The notes beneath the pieces are model-generated. The model saw only the letters and a program-made list of their open reading frames with translations, was not told the DNA's origin and did not search any database. A stretch of DNA of 64,000 nt, taken from NCBI RefSeq assembly GCF_039907765.1, contig NZ_JARDJI010000007.1, positions 62,001 to 126,000 of the forward strand. Direction: 5' to 3'. The translations under genes were made by a program, and so were the position numbers. The stretch is from Aminobacter sp039907765 (GTDB taxonomy: Bacteria > Pseudomonadota > Alphaproteobacteria > Rhizobiales > Rhizobiaceae). Shown piece after piece: positions 43,667 through 52,526 of this stretch; the stretch's first letter is position 1; every line of letters begins with the position of its first letter.

Positions 43667-43740
43667 GGCCTCGTGGCGGAGTGGTTACGCAGAGGACTGC
43701 AAATCCTTGCACCCCGGTTCGATTCCGGGCGAGGCCTCCA
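43667..43740 (+). tRNA. tRNA-Cys (anticodon GCA), integration target
   Basis: A 74-nt tRNA. Acceptor GGCCTCG/CGAGGCC, discriminator T, encoded CCA. Anticodon loop CTGCAAA gives GCA. The last 17 nt are duplicated 8.7 kb away at the far end of the glycan island, so this gene carries one attachment site and is intact. Confidence 0.95.
43724..43740 (+). repeat. left attachment repeat within tRNA-Cys
   Basis: TCCGGGCGAGGCCTCCA, the T-stem distal part, acceptor strand and CCA of tRNA-Cys. Identical to the sequence at 52427-52443 and in the same orientation. Confidence 0.85.
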
Positions 43741-43966
43741 TTCTGCCACACCGTGGCAGTTACGTCGCTGATTTGATGGGCGGATTTCTTGGCCGACGGG
43801 TCAGAAATCCACACCCCACTTTCCAAGCATGGCAGAATGCCCGATACCACCCCAATCGATGCCATCGATTTCGACCACGAATCCGCAATCGCTGTCGGTT
43901 TGCAGTGAAGCTTGTTACCTCAGTCGGGGCGGCCGTTTGCGCCCATCGCGTGGCGCTGAGCCTGGT

Positions 43967-44692
43967 CTAGAGGAAGCGACTATAGGGATGGCCCTTCAGC
44001 GCCGCTGCAAGCTCATCGTAGTTTGCGACAGCAGACTGGAGCGAATCGTCAAGATTCTTCGAAACTTGGCTGCGTGATTCGAAGGGCGCCAGCCCGAGCA
44101 GAGACCGAACACATCCAACAACCGCGATCTCGTCGGCCAATAGCTGCTCATAGGTGATGGCTAGCTTTGGTCTCGTCCAATCTTCGTATCGTACTTTCAG
44201 CGCCACTTGATTGGCATTGTAGACCTCGGCGAATGCGATGACATCATCGGGATCTACAGTTACGCTCCTGACCGTCTCGTCTGACGAATTGGCATTGTAC
44301 AAACGTGAGCGCTGGTACAGCGCTAGGCCTGCTGCGCGTGAAACTGCCTGCTTGAGCACGTTCGTGCGGGTCAACAGGATCATGGTGGCACCTGCATTAT
44401 GAAGTTGACGAAGCGTCCTGTCTGGTTCCGGGATGTCGTAGATTTTCGTTTTGAACCCCATGACGTGAGGGGCCTTTTCGACGTCGATTGATCTGTGATC
44501 GTCGAGGGCCCATCGGTTGATCGTGTGAAGAGGGCGTCCTTCGACGAATGCCTTGGTAAGCTGGTCCGCGACTTCAGCCGATTGCGCCGTGTAGATCTCC
44601 GAATAGCATGTGACCTGAGGCGAGGAATTGAGCAGCGAAACCAAGTGCGAGGAGCCGCTTCGGGCCTCGAAAAGGATGAAAAATTTTTTCAT
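43967..44692 (-). CDS. Stf0/NodH-like sulfotransferase family protein
   Basis: A 241-residue cytoplasmic sulfotransferase-fold protein. The 5'-phosphosulfate loop is FEARSGSSHLVSLLNSS at about residues 8-24, followed by CYSEIY. MILLTRTNVLKQAVSRAAGLALYQ corresponds to the 3'-phosphate-binding strand-helix (R-x-N-x-L-x-x-x-V-S). It would transfer sulfate from PAPS to a carbohydrate or lipid, acceptor unknown. First gene inside the island, with lower GC than flanking genes. No PAPS synthesis genes are nearby. Confidence 0.75.
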   Translation of the reverse strand: MKKFFILFEARSGSSHLVSLLNSSPQVTCYSEIYTAQSAEVADQLTKAFVEGRPLHTINRWALDDHRSIDVEKAPHVMGFKTKIYDIPEPDRTLRQLHNAGATMILLTRTNVLKQAVSRAAGLALYQRSRLYNANSSDETVRSVTVDPDDVIAFAEVYNANQVALKVRYEDWTRPKLAITYEQLLADEIAVVGCVRSLLGLAPFESRSQVSKNLDDSLQSAVANYDELAAALKGHPYSRFL

Positions 44693-44811
44693 TTTTCCAG
44701 ATGTCTGACTATCGATCGGTGCCTTGCAGTACTGTCAATGGGATATTGCTGTATTGTCAATAGGATGTAGAAACGGATCGCATATCCACGCGCTAGTCGA
44801 GAGGCGACCTA

Positions 44812-46119
44812 ATGGACTTGATGGATGCCAGTGAACATGAACTGTCGCTCCTGCGACCATCTTTGTTCGCGCCTGGCAACCCTAGGCCAGACATCGATTC
44901 GATCGTAAGCACCACATTGCTGGACGACTACACCAGAATTCGCGAATTGATCCCGGAGCCGTATTTCCTCGATCGGCTGGGGTCGGGAATTTTCTACCGA
45001 ATTCCTTGGCTGTTAAATCAGCCGAGGGATCTGTCTAGTCTCAACGCTGTTGAGTTTGGCTGCGGTCGTGGTCTCAAGGCCATTCCGTGGGCACGCTTGT
45101 TCAAGTCGTATGTTGGGATTGACTTGGAACCGGAAGCCATTGAATTTGCGCGGAAAGCCGCTCGGGCGGTTGGCCGAAACAATGTTCAGTTTGCGCTCGG
45201 CAACGCCGCTGATTGCATTCGCCGGCCACAGGCATACGGGATCTCAGGAAAAATCGATGTCGTGGTTCTTTACGCCGTTCTTGAGCACATGACACCGCGT
45301 GAGCGCGAAGAAGTATTGGGTCTATGTTCGGAAGTGCTGCGGGACGGTGGCATGGTGGTTGTTGGTGAAACGCCAAACCGCCTAATCCCACACGACAGTC
45401 ACTCCACGCACCTGCACTTTTTCCAGACCTTGCCGCCTGAGATCGCGCTGCAGTACGTCAAGCGCTCGCCCAGGAGCGGAGCCGCAGAGGCTGTCTCTGC
45501 CGGGGAAGAGGCGCTTTATCGTTTTGGTCAGGGCGCCAGTTACCATGAGTTCGATTTGTGGATGAGCAGTCCAGACGGCCACCTTCCTGGGATTGCGGCC
45601 GACGGTTGGTCACATTGGGCTGCGGCTGACGGCGTTCTCAGGCGCGACGAAATGTGGTTGAGCGACTACCTTGAAGCTCATGGTCCGCTAGCCCCACCCG
45701 CATTTGGCCGCATCTGGTTGGAGATGATATTTGATGGGAATGCCCTTCCGGGCAGTAGTCCGGCGGCTCCCCGGTTCCCCAAGATTGCGAGCAGTTCGGG
45801 TGCCGTCACATTTACGGACAAGCGGTTCTATACGACCGACACTGTTGCAGTCAGTGCCGGAGGAGAAGCCTCCTATCTCTTTGACGCCGGCTCGCCGATC
45901 GTCATGATCGACGTGGTGCAATCCAATGGCGAGGTCAGTGTCGAAGCTGGTGGCGAAGAATTGTTGATCCTGTCGATTGAGGAAATGGCAAGCGCCCGCT
46001 TCCCAAAGTGGCACAATTCCTGTGCGGTAGACCTGTCTGCATACGGCCCCATCAATGGGATTACTTTGCGTCCTCGCGGGCAATCGCAACTGGTTTCCGC
46101 CGGGCTGATAGTTCGGTAA
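44812..46119 (+). CDS. SAM-dependent methyltransferase with C-terminal accessory domain
   Basis: A 435-residue protein. The class I methyltransferase domain lies at about residues 60-220: motif I VEFGCGRGLKAIPWA, acidic motif VGIDLEPEAIEFARK, motif IV VVVLYAVLEHM and GGMVVVGETPNRLIPHDSH. The C-terminal 130 residues have a beta-rich pattern (YTTDTVAVSAGGEASYLFD), perhaps carbohydrate binding. It is likely to methylate a sugar or nucleotide-sugar for the island's glycan. Divergent from the Stf0-like gene across 119 bp. Confidence 0.78.
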   Translation: MDLMDASEHELSLLRPSLFAPGNPRPDIDSIVSTTLLDDYTRIRELIPEPYFLDRLGSGIFYRIPWLLNQPRDLSSLNAVEFGCGRGLKAIPWARLFKSYVGIDLEPEAIEFARKAARAVGRNNVQFALGNAADCIRRPQAYGISGKIDVVVLYAVLEHMTPREREEVLGLCSEVLRDGGMVVVGETPNRLIPHDSHSTHLHFFQTLPPEIALQYVKRSPRSGAAEAVSAGEEALYRFGQGASYHEFDLWMSSPDGHLPGIAADGWSHWAAADGVLRRDEMWLSDYLEAHGPLAPPAFGRIWLEMIFDGNALPGSSPAAPRFPKIASSSGAVTFTDKRFYTTDTVAVSAGGEASYLFDAGSPIVMIDVVQSNGEVSVEAGGEELLILSIEEMASARFPKWHNSCAVDLSAYGPINGITLRPRGQSQLVSAGLIVR

Positions 46120-46152
46120 CGGTGCGGGTTGCCGCGTCGGCCCTGCACCAAT

Positions 46153-46335
46153 CTAATCCGGCACATCCCTCGGCGGCTTCCACCTCGGACGCCGCTCCTC
46201 CTTCACCGGCACCACATTCCCAATCGGAAATCGCACGGCCGTATCCACGCCCGGTAGGCGGATGACTATGGTCCGTTCGTCCAGGGTCGGAAGCCAGCGG
46301 ATCAAGGGAGCATCGATGCGACCGCTAGGCGTCGG
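46153..46335 (-). pseudogene. truncated C-terminal gene remnant
   Basis: An open minus-strand frame with no usable ATG reads through RWLPTLDERTIVIRLPG, AVRFPIGNVVPVKEERR and RWKPPRDVPD to a TAG at 46153. The composition looks like real protein (alternating hydrophobics, then a basic Pro-rich tail), and it overlaps the end of the sulfotransferase gene in another frame. I do not know its parent family. It is probably the stump of a gene cut when the island was assembled. Confidence 0.4.
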
Positions 46336-47077
46336 GGCCCCTGCCTTCGGCCAACGGGGATTTCCTGCCGGGGCGTGCCGTTCCGGAATTGCCTAGCATC
46401 AAGTCTGCGCCAAGACTAGAGATGCGCTGATATCCAAAGGCGTCGAAATCTGGCGCGTAGAGGTGATTGGCGATGTCAACGCATTCGGCATCGTAGAATG
46501 ACTGGAAATCTTCGCGCTCCTTGGGAGACATTTCGACGTCGTGTGGAATGGAGCGGGGCGTGTCAATGTTGAGACGGGAGAACAGTTTGGCGATGCTCTT
46601 GTCCAGATCCTCGAAGTAGCCAATCTGAACGTCTTCAAGTTTAGCGCCACCAACGAATGAGGTTTGCGGCGCGCGTCCCCAATAATTATCACTACAGCTC
46701 AACAAGAAGCGCAGGTATGATTTGAAATCCACTTGCGGAAATTTTTCTGCAAACTCTTGACCGAGAGAAGTATTAGCGTAGCGGTAGAAGTTATTCCAGA
46801 TTGACAGCGTCCATGTGTAAGGATCGCGGACAATCGCGAAGATCGTGTGATTTGGGTCGAGGCCACACTCTACGAGCCTCAACCTCGATTCTGGAGTGTA
46901 CCAGGCATGTTGCAGACCTTCGAAGTGCCAGGCGTCTTGCCAGCCGTCGCCTTCGCAGGTGTTGCGGCCCGTTCGAAATCGTGGGTTGGTGTAAGGGGCC
47001 AAGAGTCGGGTGAGCGATGAGCCACCGGTCTTGTATATGTGGACGAAAACGGCGCGGTGCCTTGGCAGTACGATCAA
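46325..47077 (-). CDS. sulfotransferase (Sulfotransfer_2-like)
   Basis: A 250-residue PAPS-dependent sulfotransferase. The 5'-phosphosulfate loop is FVHIYKTGGSSLTRLL at residues 11-26 and the 3'-phosphate motif FAIVRDPYTWTLSIWNNFYRY at about 80-100. This group sulfates polysaccharides (chondroitin/heparan-type family in animals, capsule and lipid glycans in bacteria). Its start overlaps the epimerase stop (ATGA), so the two are co-translated. It belongs to a different family from the Stf0-like protein at the island's left end. Confidence 0.82.
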   Translation of the reverse strand: MIVLPRHRAVFVHIYKTGGSSLTRLLAPYTNPRFRTGRNTCEGDGWQDAWHFEGLQHAWYTPESRLRLVECGLDPNHTIFAIVRDPYTWTLSIWNNFYRYANTSLGQEFAEKFPQVDFKSYLRFLLSCSDNYWGRAPQTSFVGGAKLEDVQIGYFEDLDKSIAKLFSRLNIDTPRSIPHDVEMSPKEREDFQSFYDAECVDIANHLYAPDFDAFGYQRISSLGADLMLGNSGTARPGRKSPLAEGRGPDA

Positions 47078-48042
47078 TTCCCTTGGAGTCCTTCGTGCGG
47101 CAACGCATCTGCCGGATTGTCTTCGATTGCCTCAATTGCCGGGGCGATCTTCGCTATCAAGGCTTCAACTGATGGATTGGGATTCCACCCAAGCCGTTGT
47201 CGTGAATGCGTCGGATCCAACACTGCGTAAGGCAAATCAAAAGGTCGCGCTGGGGCCACGGTGTAGTTGATCCTTCGGCCCAACAAGCGCTCGACCGAGT
47301 TGATCACGTCGAGTTCCGTAGTGGCTCGCCCGGTGCCGATATTGAATACGCCCCGTGTTCCTTGACCCGTCGTGGCCAACCGCAGCAGAAGCGCTGCCAG
47401 ATCGTCGACATCAAAGTAATCTCTGGAGTTTCTGCCTTCCCCAAATATCTTCAACTCGGTGCCTTGCAATGCGGCTTGGACGGCAGCGCTAACGAAACCG
47501 TGTCGGCGGCCGACTTGCCATCGACCGACCGGATTGGCGATACGAAGAATCGAAATAGCTGTCCCATGCGTTCGACCATAGAACTCAAGCGCTTGCTCGA
47601 TCAGAAGTTTTCCAAGGGCATAGGCCGTGGGCGGACGAGCTGGAGCGCTCTCCGGAATCGGCCTAGAATGGCCAGTCCCATAAATCTGGCCACCGCTCGA
47701 TGCAAAGATGATGCTGCATCGAGGGTTGATGTCGATCACTTGCCCGATTGTCCTTGTCACCGGGACCACATCGTGCGCTATCTCGTAAGTCGGGCTGTTC
47801 CAACTCGTGCCTGGCTTGCTACGTGCGCCGAGGTGGATGACAGAGGTCGCCGTTGCCACATGCTCCCACAGGTGCTCGTCAGATAGGGTGAACGCCTGCA
47901 CCGATGGCGCGAAGTTGGCCAAGAAAGTGCGGTCCGGCGACACCGAGGTGACAACCGTTTGTATCCCGCTGCCATGCAGATGCTCACAAAGGTGTCGCCC
48001 TATGAAGCCGGTTCCGCCGAAGATGCAGACCTTAGGTTGCAT
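47074..48042 (-). CDS. NAD-dependent epimerase/dehydratase
   Basis: A 322-residue short-chain dehydrogenase/reductase of the extended type. Rossmann motif FGGTGFIGRHL near the N terminus, catalytic Ser-Tyr-Lys as FASSGGQIYG and YALGK, substrate strand ILRIANPVGRWQ, and RDYFDVDDLAALLL. It resembles UDP-glucose 4-epimerase relatives and would interconvert or dehydrate a nucleotide sugar for the island glycan. Upstream partner of the sulfotransferase. The gap to the next plus-strand gene (252 bp) includes an AT run (TATATATATA) likely to be promoter DNA. Confidence 0.87.
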   Translation of the reverse strand: MQPKVCIFGGTGFIGRHLCEHLHGSGIQTVVTSVSPDRTFLANFAPSVQAFTLSDEHLWEHVATATSVIHLGARSKPGTSWNSPTYEIAHDVVPVTRTIGQVIDINPRCSIIFASSGGQIYGTGHSRPIPESAPARPPTAYALGKLLIEQALEFYGRTHGTAISILRIANPVGRWQVGRRHGFVSAAVQAALQGTELKIFGEGRNSRDYFDVDDLAALLLRLATTGQGTRGVFNIGTGRATTELDVINSVERLLGRRINYTVAPARPFDLPYAVLDPTHSRQRLGWNPNPSVEALIAKIAPAIEAIEDNPADALPHEGLQGN

Positions 48043-48294
48043 GCCGCATGCCTAATTCTCAATGTCCCAGTCTGATTCTTGTTCCGATTCACGCAGATGG
48101 TTTTCAAAGAATGACTTTGGGGCGTTTCGTCAACCCTGAACGAGCGAACGCGATTTCAATATATATATATGGAGCGAATATCTTTTTTACCGAGTTTGTC
48201 TTTTTGCTGCGATGGCTTGTGAGGCTGCATCGCTTGCCTTGGCAAGGGCCATCACCTAATAGCGTCGCTTGCAACGGATGTCGGAGGCAGATCA

Positions 48295-48948
48295 ATGGTC
48301 ATGAAACTCACCGCGGAGCAGAGCGCGTGGTTTGCGCGGATGCGCGCCGAATGGTTCGAGGTCATGAAACCATTCGATGGCTACGGGCCAAGCGCACTCT
48401 TCCAGCCTCTGCCGATCTTGCCATCACAGCGTTTTGCCGATTGCAGGGTACTTGCAAGCCGGCAGGACGTGCTATCGCTGCTGCCTAAAGGGGGGCGAGT
48501 TGCTGAAGTTGGGACGCAGGAGGGGCGATTTGCCGACCTGATCGTTAAGCTCAATCAGCCTTCGGAAATCCATCTGTTCGACATCGACTTTGCGCCGCTC
48601 CACCAGCGGGAGGATGCGCATCTGTTAAGATCTGCCATTTTGCACGAAGGCGACTCTTCGACGATGCTGTCCAAGTTGCCCGACGATCATTTTGATTGGA
48701 TCTACATTGATGGTGACCACAGCTATGCGGGAGTTGTGCGAGACATCGAAGTTGCCCGTACCAAAGTGAAGCCCGGGGGCCATTTGGTATTTAACGACTT
48801 CGTCATGTGGAGCCCCGTGGAGTGCGCAGAATATGGGGTGCCGCAAGCGGTCTGTGAATTGAGTCAGAACTTTGGATTTGAGTTCAAGTATTTCGCGCTC
48901 CATCCACTGATGTATTGCGACGTCACTCTCCAGCGCCCTGCTTCCTAG
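48295..48948 (+). CDS. class I SAM-dependent methyltransferase
   Basis: A 217-residue methyltransferase of the Methyltransf_24 type. Motif I is VAEVGTQEGRFADLIV, acidic loop HLFDIDF, and the signature WIYIDGDHSYAGVVRDIE, followed by GGHLVFNDFV. Homologs methylate sugars or are encoded in surface glycan loci. CGGAGG lies about 9 nt before the ATG at 48295. It lies 29 bp before the large glycosyltransferase gene and is probably in one operon with it. Confidence 0.83.
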   Translation: MVMKLTAEQSAWFARMRAEWFEVMKPFDGYGPSALFQPLPILPSQRFADCRVLASRQDVLSLLPKGGRVAEVGTQEGRFADLIVKLNQPSEIHLFDIDFAPLHQREDAHLLRSAILHEGDSSTMLSKLPDDHFDWIYIDGDHSYAGVVRDIEVARTKVKPGGHLVFNDFVMWSPVECAEYGVPQAVCELSQNFGFEFKYFALHPLMYCDVTLQRPAS

Positions 48949-48977
48949 GGTAAGGCATACAGTAACGTTGAGTATGG

Positions 48978-51900
48978 ATGGGTGAAGTGGCAATGAAAAA
49001 CGCTTCAATCGTCGGCGCGTTCTCTCCATTCGATTTCGTGCCGGAAAACAACTTTGGAGCCGGTGGCGCGGCGAGGACGTTGGTCGAGACCGATCGGCAG
49101 TATTCCGATCAGGCTGTTGTCTGGCAGCGCGATGTCTATGCGTTTGCTCGTGAGGCCTGCGAGGCGCAGGGGGCGCTCAGGGTTGTCGATTTCGGTGCCG
49201 GCGCGGGGCACAAGTTCATTGACGCTTTCAAGGGGTGCTGCCTCAAACGAGTCCAGATCGATTGGGACGATCGTAGAGAGGCTGTGCCTGACGACGATGC
49301 GGCTGAGAAAGGCCGCTTCATCGAGGCTGATTTCGAGGCTCCGGCGGACCTAGAAAGGATCGCCAACGAGCTGGGCGATGATGATTGCGCAACAGTTTTT
49401 CTGCTCTCCGATGTCATTGAGCATCTATCCGATCCCAGGCCGGTTCTTTCGTTATTGCGACGGTTGCTGAGGCAAGACTCGCGCAACCGGCTAGTAATAT
49501 CCACCCCTGACCGAGAGCGCATAGACGGCTTGCATTCGTCGCGCGCGCCCGACAATCTCGGGCATGTCAGGCAATGGACGCTGAACGAGTTTGGCCTCGC
49601 GCTTCAAGCAGCAGGATTTCAGGTCTGCCGTATCGGCCACGTTCCGCAGAACAACTTCGACAGTCTCGACAGGACAGTGCTTGCCGAGGTGCGATGCGAC
49701 GACGAGGCTTACGGTGCCTATCTGCAGTCTTGCGGGCTACCACAAGCCAGCGATCATCTCGTGATTACGAGCGAGCACGCCGACTGTTTGGCAACAGGTG
49801 GAATCGGGACATATCACCGGTTTGTAACCACGGTGGCCGGGCAGAGGCCGCTGTATCTTTTCGCTGGTGTGCATGGGCTACCGGCCGAGTGGTCTTCCTT
49901 CGTCCGCTCCAAGGGCTGGCTGCATGTCGCTGATTTTAGCGAAGGCAAGGCCGCTGCACCAAGCCTCGACCCCGATGAGGTGCTGCGGGCTACCCTGCAT
50001 ACGCTATTTGTCTATGACACGATTCGGCTGGTCGAATTTCAAGACTTTCAGGGCTTAGGGTCGAGGGTGGCGCAGGCTAAGCGAGCCGGGCTAATCTCGC
50101 CGCTGGTAACCGTGGTCGCAGATGCGCATGGCAGTCATTTCTATCTCGAGAACGCATTGGGGAAACTCGACCAGGTGGGCAGCCTGCTGGTTCACGCACA
50201 TGAGAGGGTGTCTCTCGAACAGGCCGATGCTGTCATATTTGCATCCAGGTTCGCAGAGGATCTGTACGTGTCGAAGCAGGGCCTTGTCCTGCGAGATGTT
50301 GTGCGTCAAGCATACCCGATCCGTTTGCGAGATCATCAGCGATCGGATTTGCAAAGAGGACCTATCGATACCCTTGTCTTCTATGGCAAGCAGACGCCTC
50401 AAAAGGGATATCCTGAGTTTTGTGATGCCGTAGTCGAACTATTTGAGCGCCCCGAGTTCGCTGACGCTGCGCGTCACATCCGGCGAGTCGTTTTGATGGG
50501 GGTGACCTCTCCCGACTCTCGACTAACTGGTCTTTCCGGCGTCGCCGTTACGCACGGATCCTTCGATCGCGAGTCGGCCGTCGCGAAATTGCGTGACTGT
50601 GCGGCGGGGGCGTTGGTGGTGCTCCCATACAAGGCAGACAATCATCCCCTGTCCATCTACGAGGTGGTCGATTCTGACTGCCAACTACTTGCATATGCAA
50701 CGGGGGGAATCCCGGAAGTCGTGCCAACTGAGCTGCATGAGGCTTTGCTCTGCGAGCCAAATGCCCGCTCGCTTGCTTCGGCCATGGCCGAAGCGGTGCG
50801 TACGCCGTTTTGGGACCGTTGCCGTCTTCTCGACCGGACGTTCGAGCTCTTTCAGCATCAATGCGTGCAACAGACAAAGGATTTCGTTGAGACCATTGCA
50901 CGATTGAAAGCCCGCGGCCGAGCGCCGGTAAGGCGGCCGCGAGGGGCGGTTAGTCTGGTTGTCCCAAACTTAAATGGCGAACAGCATTTCTTCGACGACC
51001 TTGCCCTTGGCGTGCGCAACTCCTTCCATCGGCCAGAGCACGTATATTTCGTTGATGATGGATCTGATGAACAGGGCAAAAGGCGCTTCGAGGAGGGGGC
51101 GGTCAAGGTTGCACCTGTTCCGTACACGACGATCTTCAACGCTGAAAACAAAGGACTGGCTGCAACGCGCAACATTGGTGTCGCCCAAGTGCGGACGCCA
51201 TATGTTTGCGCTCACGACAACGACAATATCATCTTAAATGCTTACCTTGGTCTGGCTTGCCGCATACTGGATGAGGATCCTGAAATTTCTGCGGTCACGG
51301 CCTACCACCACGCTTTCGTCGATGGCAGCGAGTGGAAAATTCGTCGAGCGCGGTGGGATTATCACTATAAGCCGATCGGGCAGGATATGGGGCTCGGCCT
51401 TCGAGAGAACGTTTTTGGCGACGCACTGGCGGTCTATCGGGTCGAGGCGTTGCGCTCGCTCGGCGGCTGGGATGGATCCTCCAAGGGCCTCTGGGAGGAT
51501 TGGCAGCTATTTCTGCGAATGACGGCGGCTGGCATGAAAGTGGCCGTGATCCCGCTCCCGATGTTTCTTTACCGCCTTCGCCCGAACTCCATGTTGAAGA
51601 CCTATGATCGTTTGCCAGGGGAACTCCGGCTGGCCAAGTCTTTGGGGCTTCCCATCGGCGATGCAATCAGTGTCATCCGCTCGCTCTCGCACGCGCTCGG
51701 TCAAGGCGGTGGGGTTGGCTCATCTGATTTCGGCCCTTACAACGCGATGATGAAGGACATGGCGTCGAAGGCGCTAAGGCGGTTGGACGCGGAACGCGCG
51801 GCCTTTTTCGGCCTCAAGCGCCTTGTTTCCAAGGGGGGGGCGACGAAATTATTGTCGATTGTCGCGCCGAAACGCAGCCCGCGTTTCAACGATCGCCGCC

Positions 51901-52154
51901 TGATCGAGATCTGCGGGTTATATGATGAGGACTGGTATAGAGCTCGTAACCCGGACCTAGTTGGGTGGAAAGGCGACTTGATTGACCACTATCTGCACCA
52001 TGGCGGGATCGAGGGGCGCTGTCCGGGTCCGCATTTCGATGGCTGCTGGTATCTGTGGCGTTACTCTGACGTCAAAGAGGCCAAGCTGAACCCTCTAATC
52101 CACTACCTTCGCTACGGCGCTGCCGAAGGACGACTCGTTCAAAGCGCTTCTTAG
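48978..52154 (+). CDS. 1058-residue methyltransferase - GT4-like - GT2 fusion
   Basis: A large cytoplasmic multi-domain protein. Residues about 30-235: a methyltransferase domain (VVDFGAGAGHKF at 69-80, FLLSDVIEHLSDPRPVL). About 260-640: a GT-B glycosyltransferase-like region (HLVITSEHA, GGIGTYHRF, FYGKQTPQKGYPEF near 468, PYKADNHPLSIYEVVD, ATGGIPEVV). About 655-870: a GT2 domain (VVPNLNG, FVDDGSDE near 692, NKGLAATRNIGV, AHDNDN near 745, EDWQLFLRM). Residues 980-1055 contain two copies of a WY..R(N/Y)(P/S)D(L/V)-type motif ending HYLRYGAAEGR. Probably builds and caps a glycan. The ATG at 48993 is an alternative start. Confidence 0.82.
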   Translation: MGEVAMKNASIVGAFSPFDFVPENNFGAGGAARTLVETDRQYSDQAVVWQRDVYAFAREACEAQGALRVVDFGAGAGHKFIDAFKGCCLKRVQIDWDDRREAVPDDDAAEKGRFIEADFEAPADLERIANELGDDDCATVFLLSDVIEHLSDPRPVLSLLRRLLRQDSRNRLVISTPDRERIDGLHSSRAPDNLGHVRQWTLNEFGLALQAAGFQVCRIGHVPQNNFDSLDRTVLAEVRCDDEAYGAYLQSCGLPQASDHLVITSEHADCLATGGIGTYHRFVTTVAGQRPLYLFAGVHGLPAEWSSFVRSKGWLHVADFSEGKAAAPSLDPDEVLRATLHTLFVYDTIRLVEFQDFQGLGSRVAQAKRAGLISPLVTVVADAHGSHFYLENALGKLDQVGSLLVHAHERVSLEQADAVIFASRFAEDLYVSKQGLVLRDVVRQAYPIRLRDHQRSDLQRGPIDTLVFYGKQTPQKGYPEFCDAVVELFERPEFADAARHIRRVVLMGVTSPDSRLTGLSGVAVTHGSFDRESAVAKLRDCAAGALVVLPYKADNHPLSIYEVVDSDCQLLAYATGGIPEVVPTELHEALLCEPNARSLASAMAEAVRTPFWDRCRLLDRTFELFQHQCVQQTKDFVETIARLKARGRAPVRRPRGAVSLVVPNLNGEQHFFDDLALGVRNSFHRPEHVYFVDDGSDEQGKRRFEEGAVKVAPVPYTTIFNAENKGLAATRNIGVAQVRTPYVCAHDNDNIILNAYLGLACRILDEDPEISAVTAYHHAFVDGSEWKIRRARWDYHYKPIGQDMGLGLRENVFGDALAVYRVEALRSLGGWDGSSKGLWEDWQLFLRMTAAGMKVAVIPLPMFLYRLRPNSMLKTYDRLPGELRLAKSLGLPIGDAISVIRSLSHALGQGGGVGSSDFGPYNAMMKDMASKALRRLDAERAAFFGLKRLVSKGGATKLLSIVAPKRSPRFNDRRLIEICGLYDEDWYRARNPDLVGWKGDLIDHYLHHGGIEGRCPGPHFDGCWYLWRYSDVKEAKLNPLIHYLRYGAAEGRLVQSAS

Positions 52155-52526
52155 GCTGTCCGCAACGCGAGGTCGCCTATGTCAACCTTCGAGGTGCTGG
52201 CTGTGTGACTGGGTGCGACCACTCGACGTTGTACCGTGGCATCGAGCGCAATACGTTCGTAGCAACCGCCGGGCGGCGAGCCGGCCGAAGATCGGTCGCA
52301 TCCACCATGCTGCCGGCCTCGGGCGTGAGCAGGGTGTGGCAGCCCGTCGCCAAGTCGTTGATTGACTGTGGCGGCGTTTTTTGCGACACCGCGCGCTAAG
52401 TTGTTGCCCGAATTTGGTTGACGGCGTCCGGGCGAGGCCTCCAGCTTCCTCGGCACCGCCGCCGGGGTTCCCATTTCGGGCGCATTGGCATTGCGCATCT
52501 CGCGCCGAAGGCGGGCCGGTTAAGAC
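52155..52526. other. 372-bp island right end and attachment region
   Basis: Contains the tail of the island, the 17-bp tRNA-Cys repeat at 52427-52443 and then the native upstream region of pcm. Short open frames exist on both strands, but none resembles an integrase or any protein I know. Confidence 0.6.
52427..52443 (+). repeat. right attachment repeat, copy of the tRNA-Cys 3' end
   Basis: TCCGGGCGAGGCCTCCA again, outside any tRNA gene, 84 bp before pcm. The bases on both sides differ from those at tRNA-Cys, so the identity stops at 17 bp, typical of a tyrosine-recombinase crossover core. Confidence 0.85.

Larger units (their letters stand above)
43724..52443. mobile_element. 8.7-kb glycan/sulfation genomic island at tRNA-Cys
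   Basis: Bounded by exact 17-bp direct repeats (tRNA-Cys 3' end and its copy). The content is accessory: two sulfotransferases, an epimerase, two methyltransferases, a large multi-domain glycosyltransferase and a gene fragment. Base composition is visibly lower in GC than the flanks and codon choice looser. No integrase, excisionase or transposase ORF is visible inside, so it is either a decayed element or was moved in trans. Confidence 0.8.

Noticed and set aside
43837..43908. 23-codon frame starting MPDTTPIDAIDFDHES after tRNA-Cys
   Set aside because: It looks protein-like, but is very short, has no clear ribosome binding site and no recognisable homology; it may be a gene stump, not enough to annotate.
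48155..48172. TATATATATA run as a repeat element
   Set aside because: A single short AT run in a promoter-like gap; no sign of a larger repeat.
52155..52426. Integrase remnant at the island right end
   Set aside because: Translations of both strands show no tyrosine-recombinase motif; the short frames look random.
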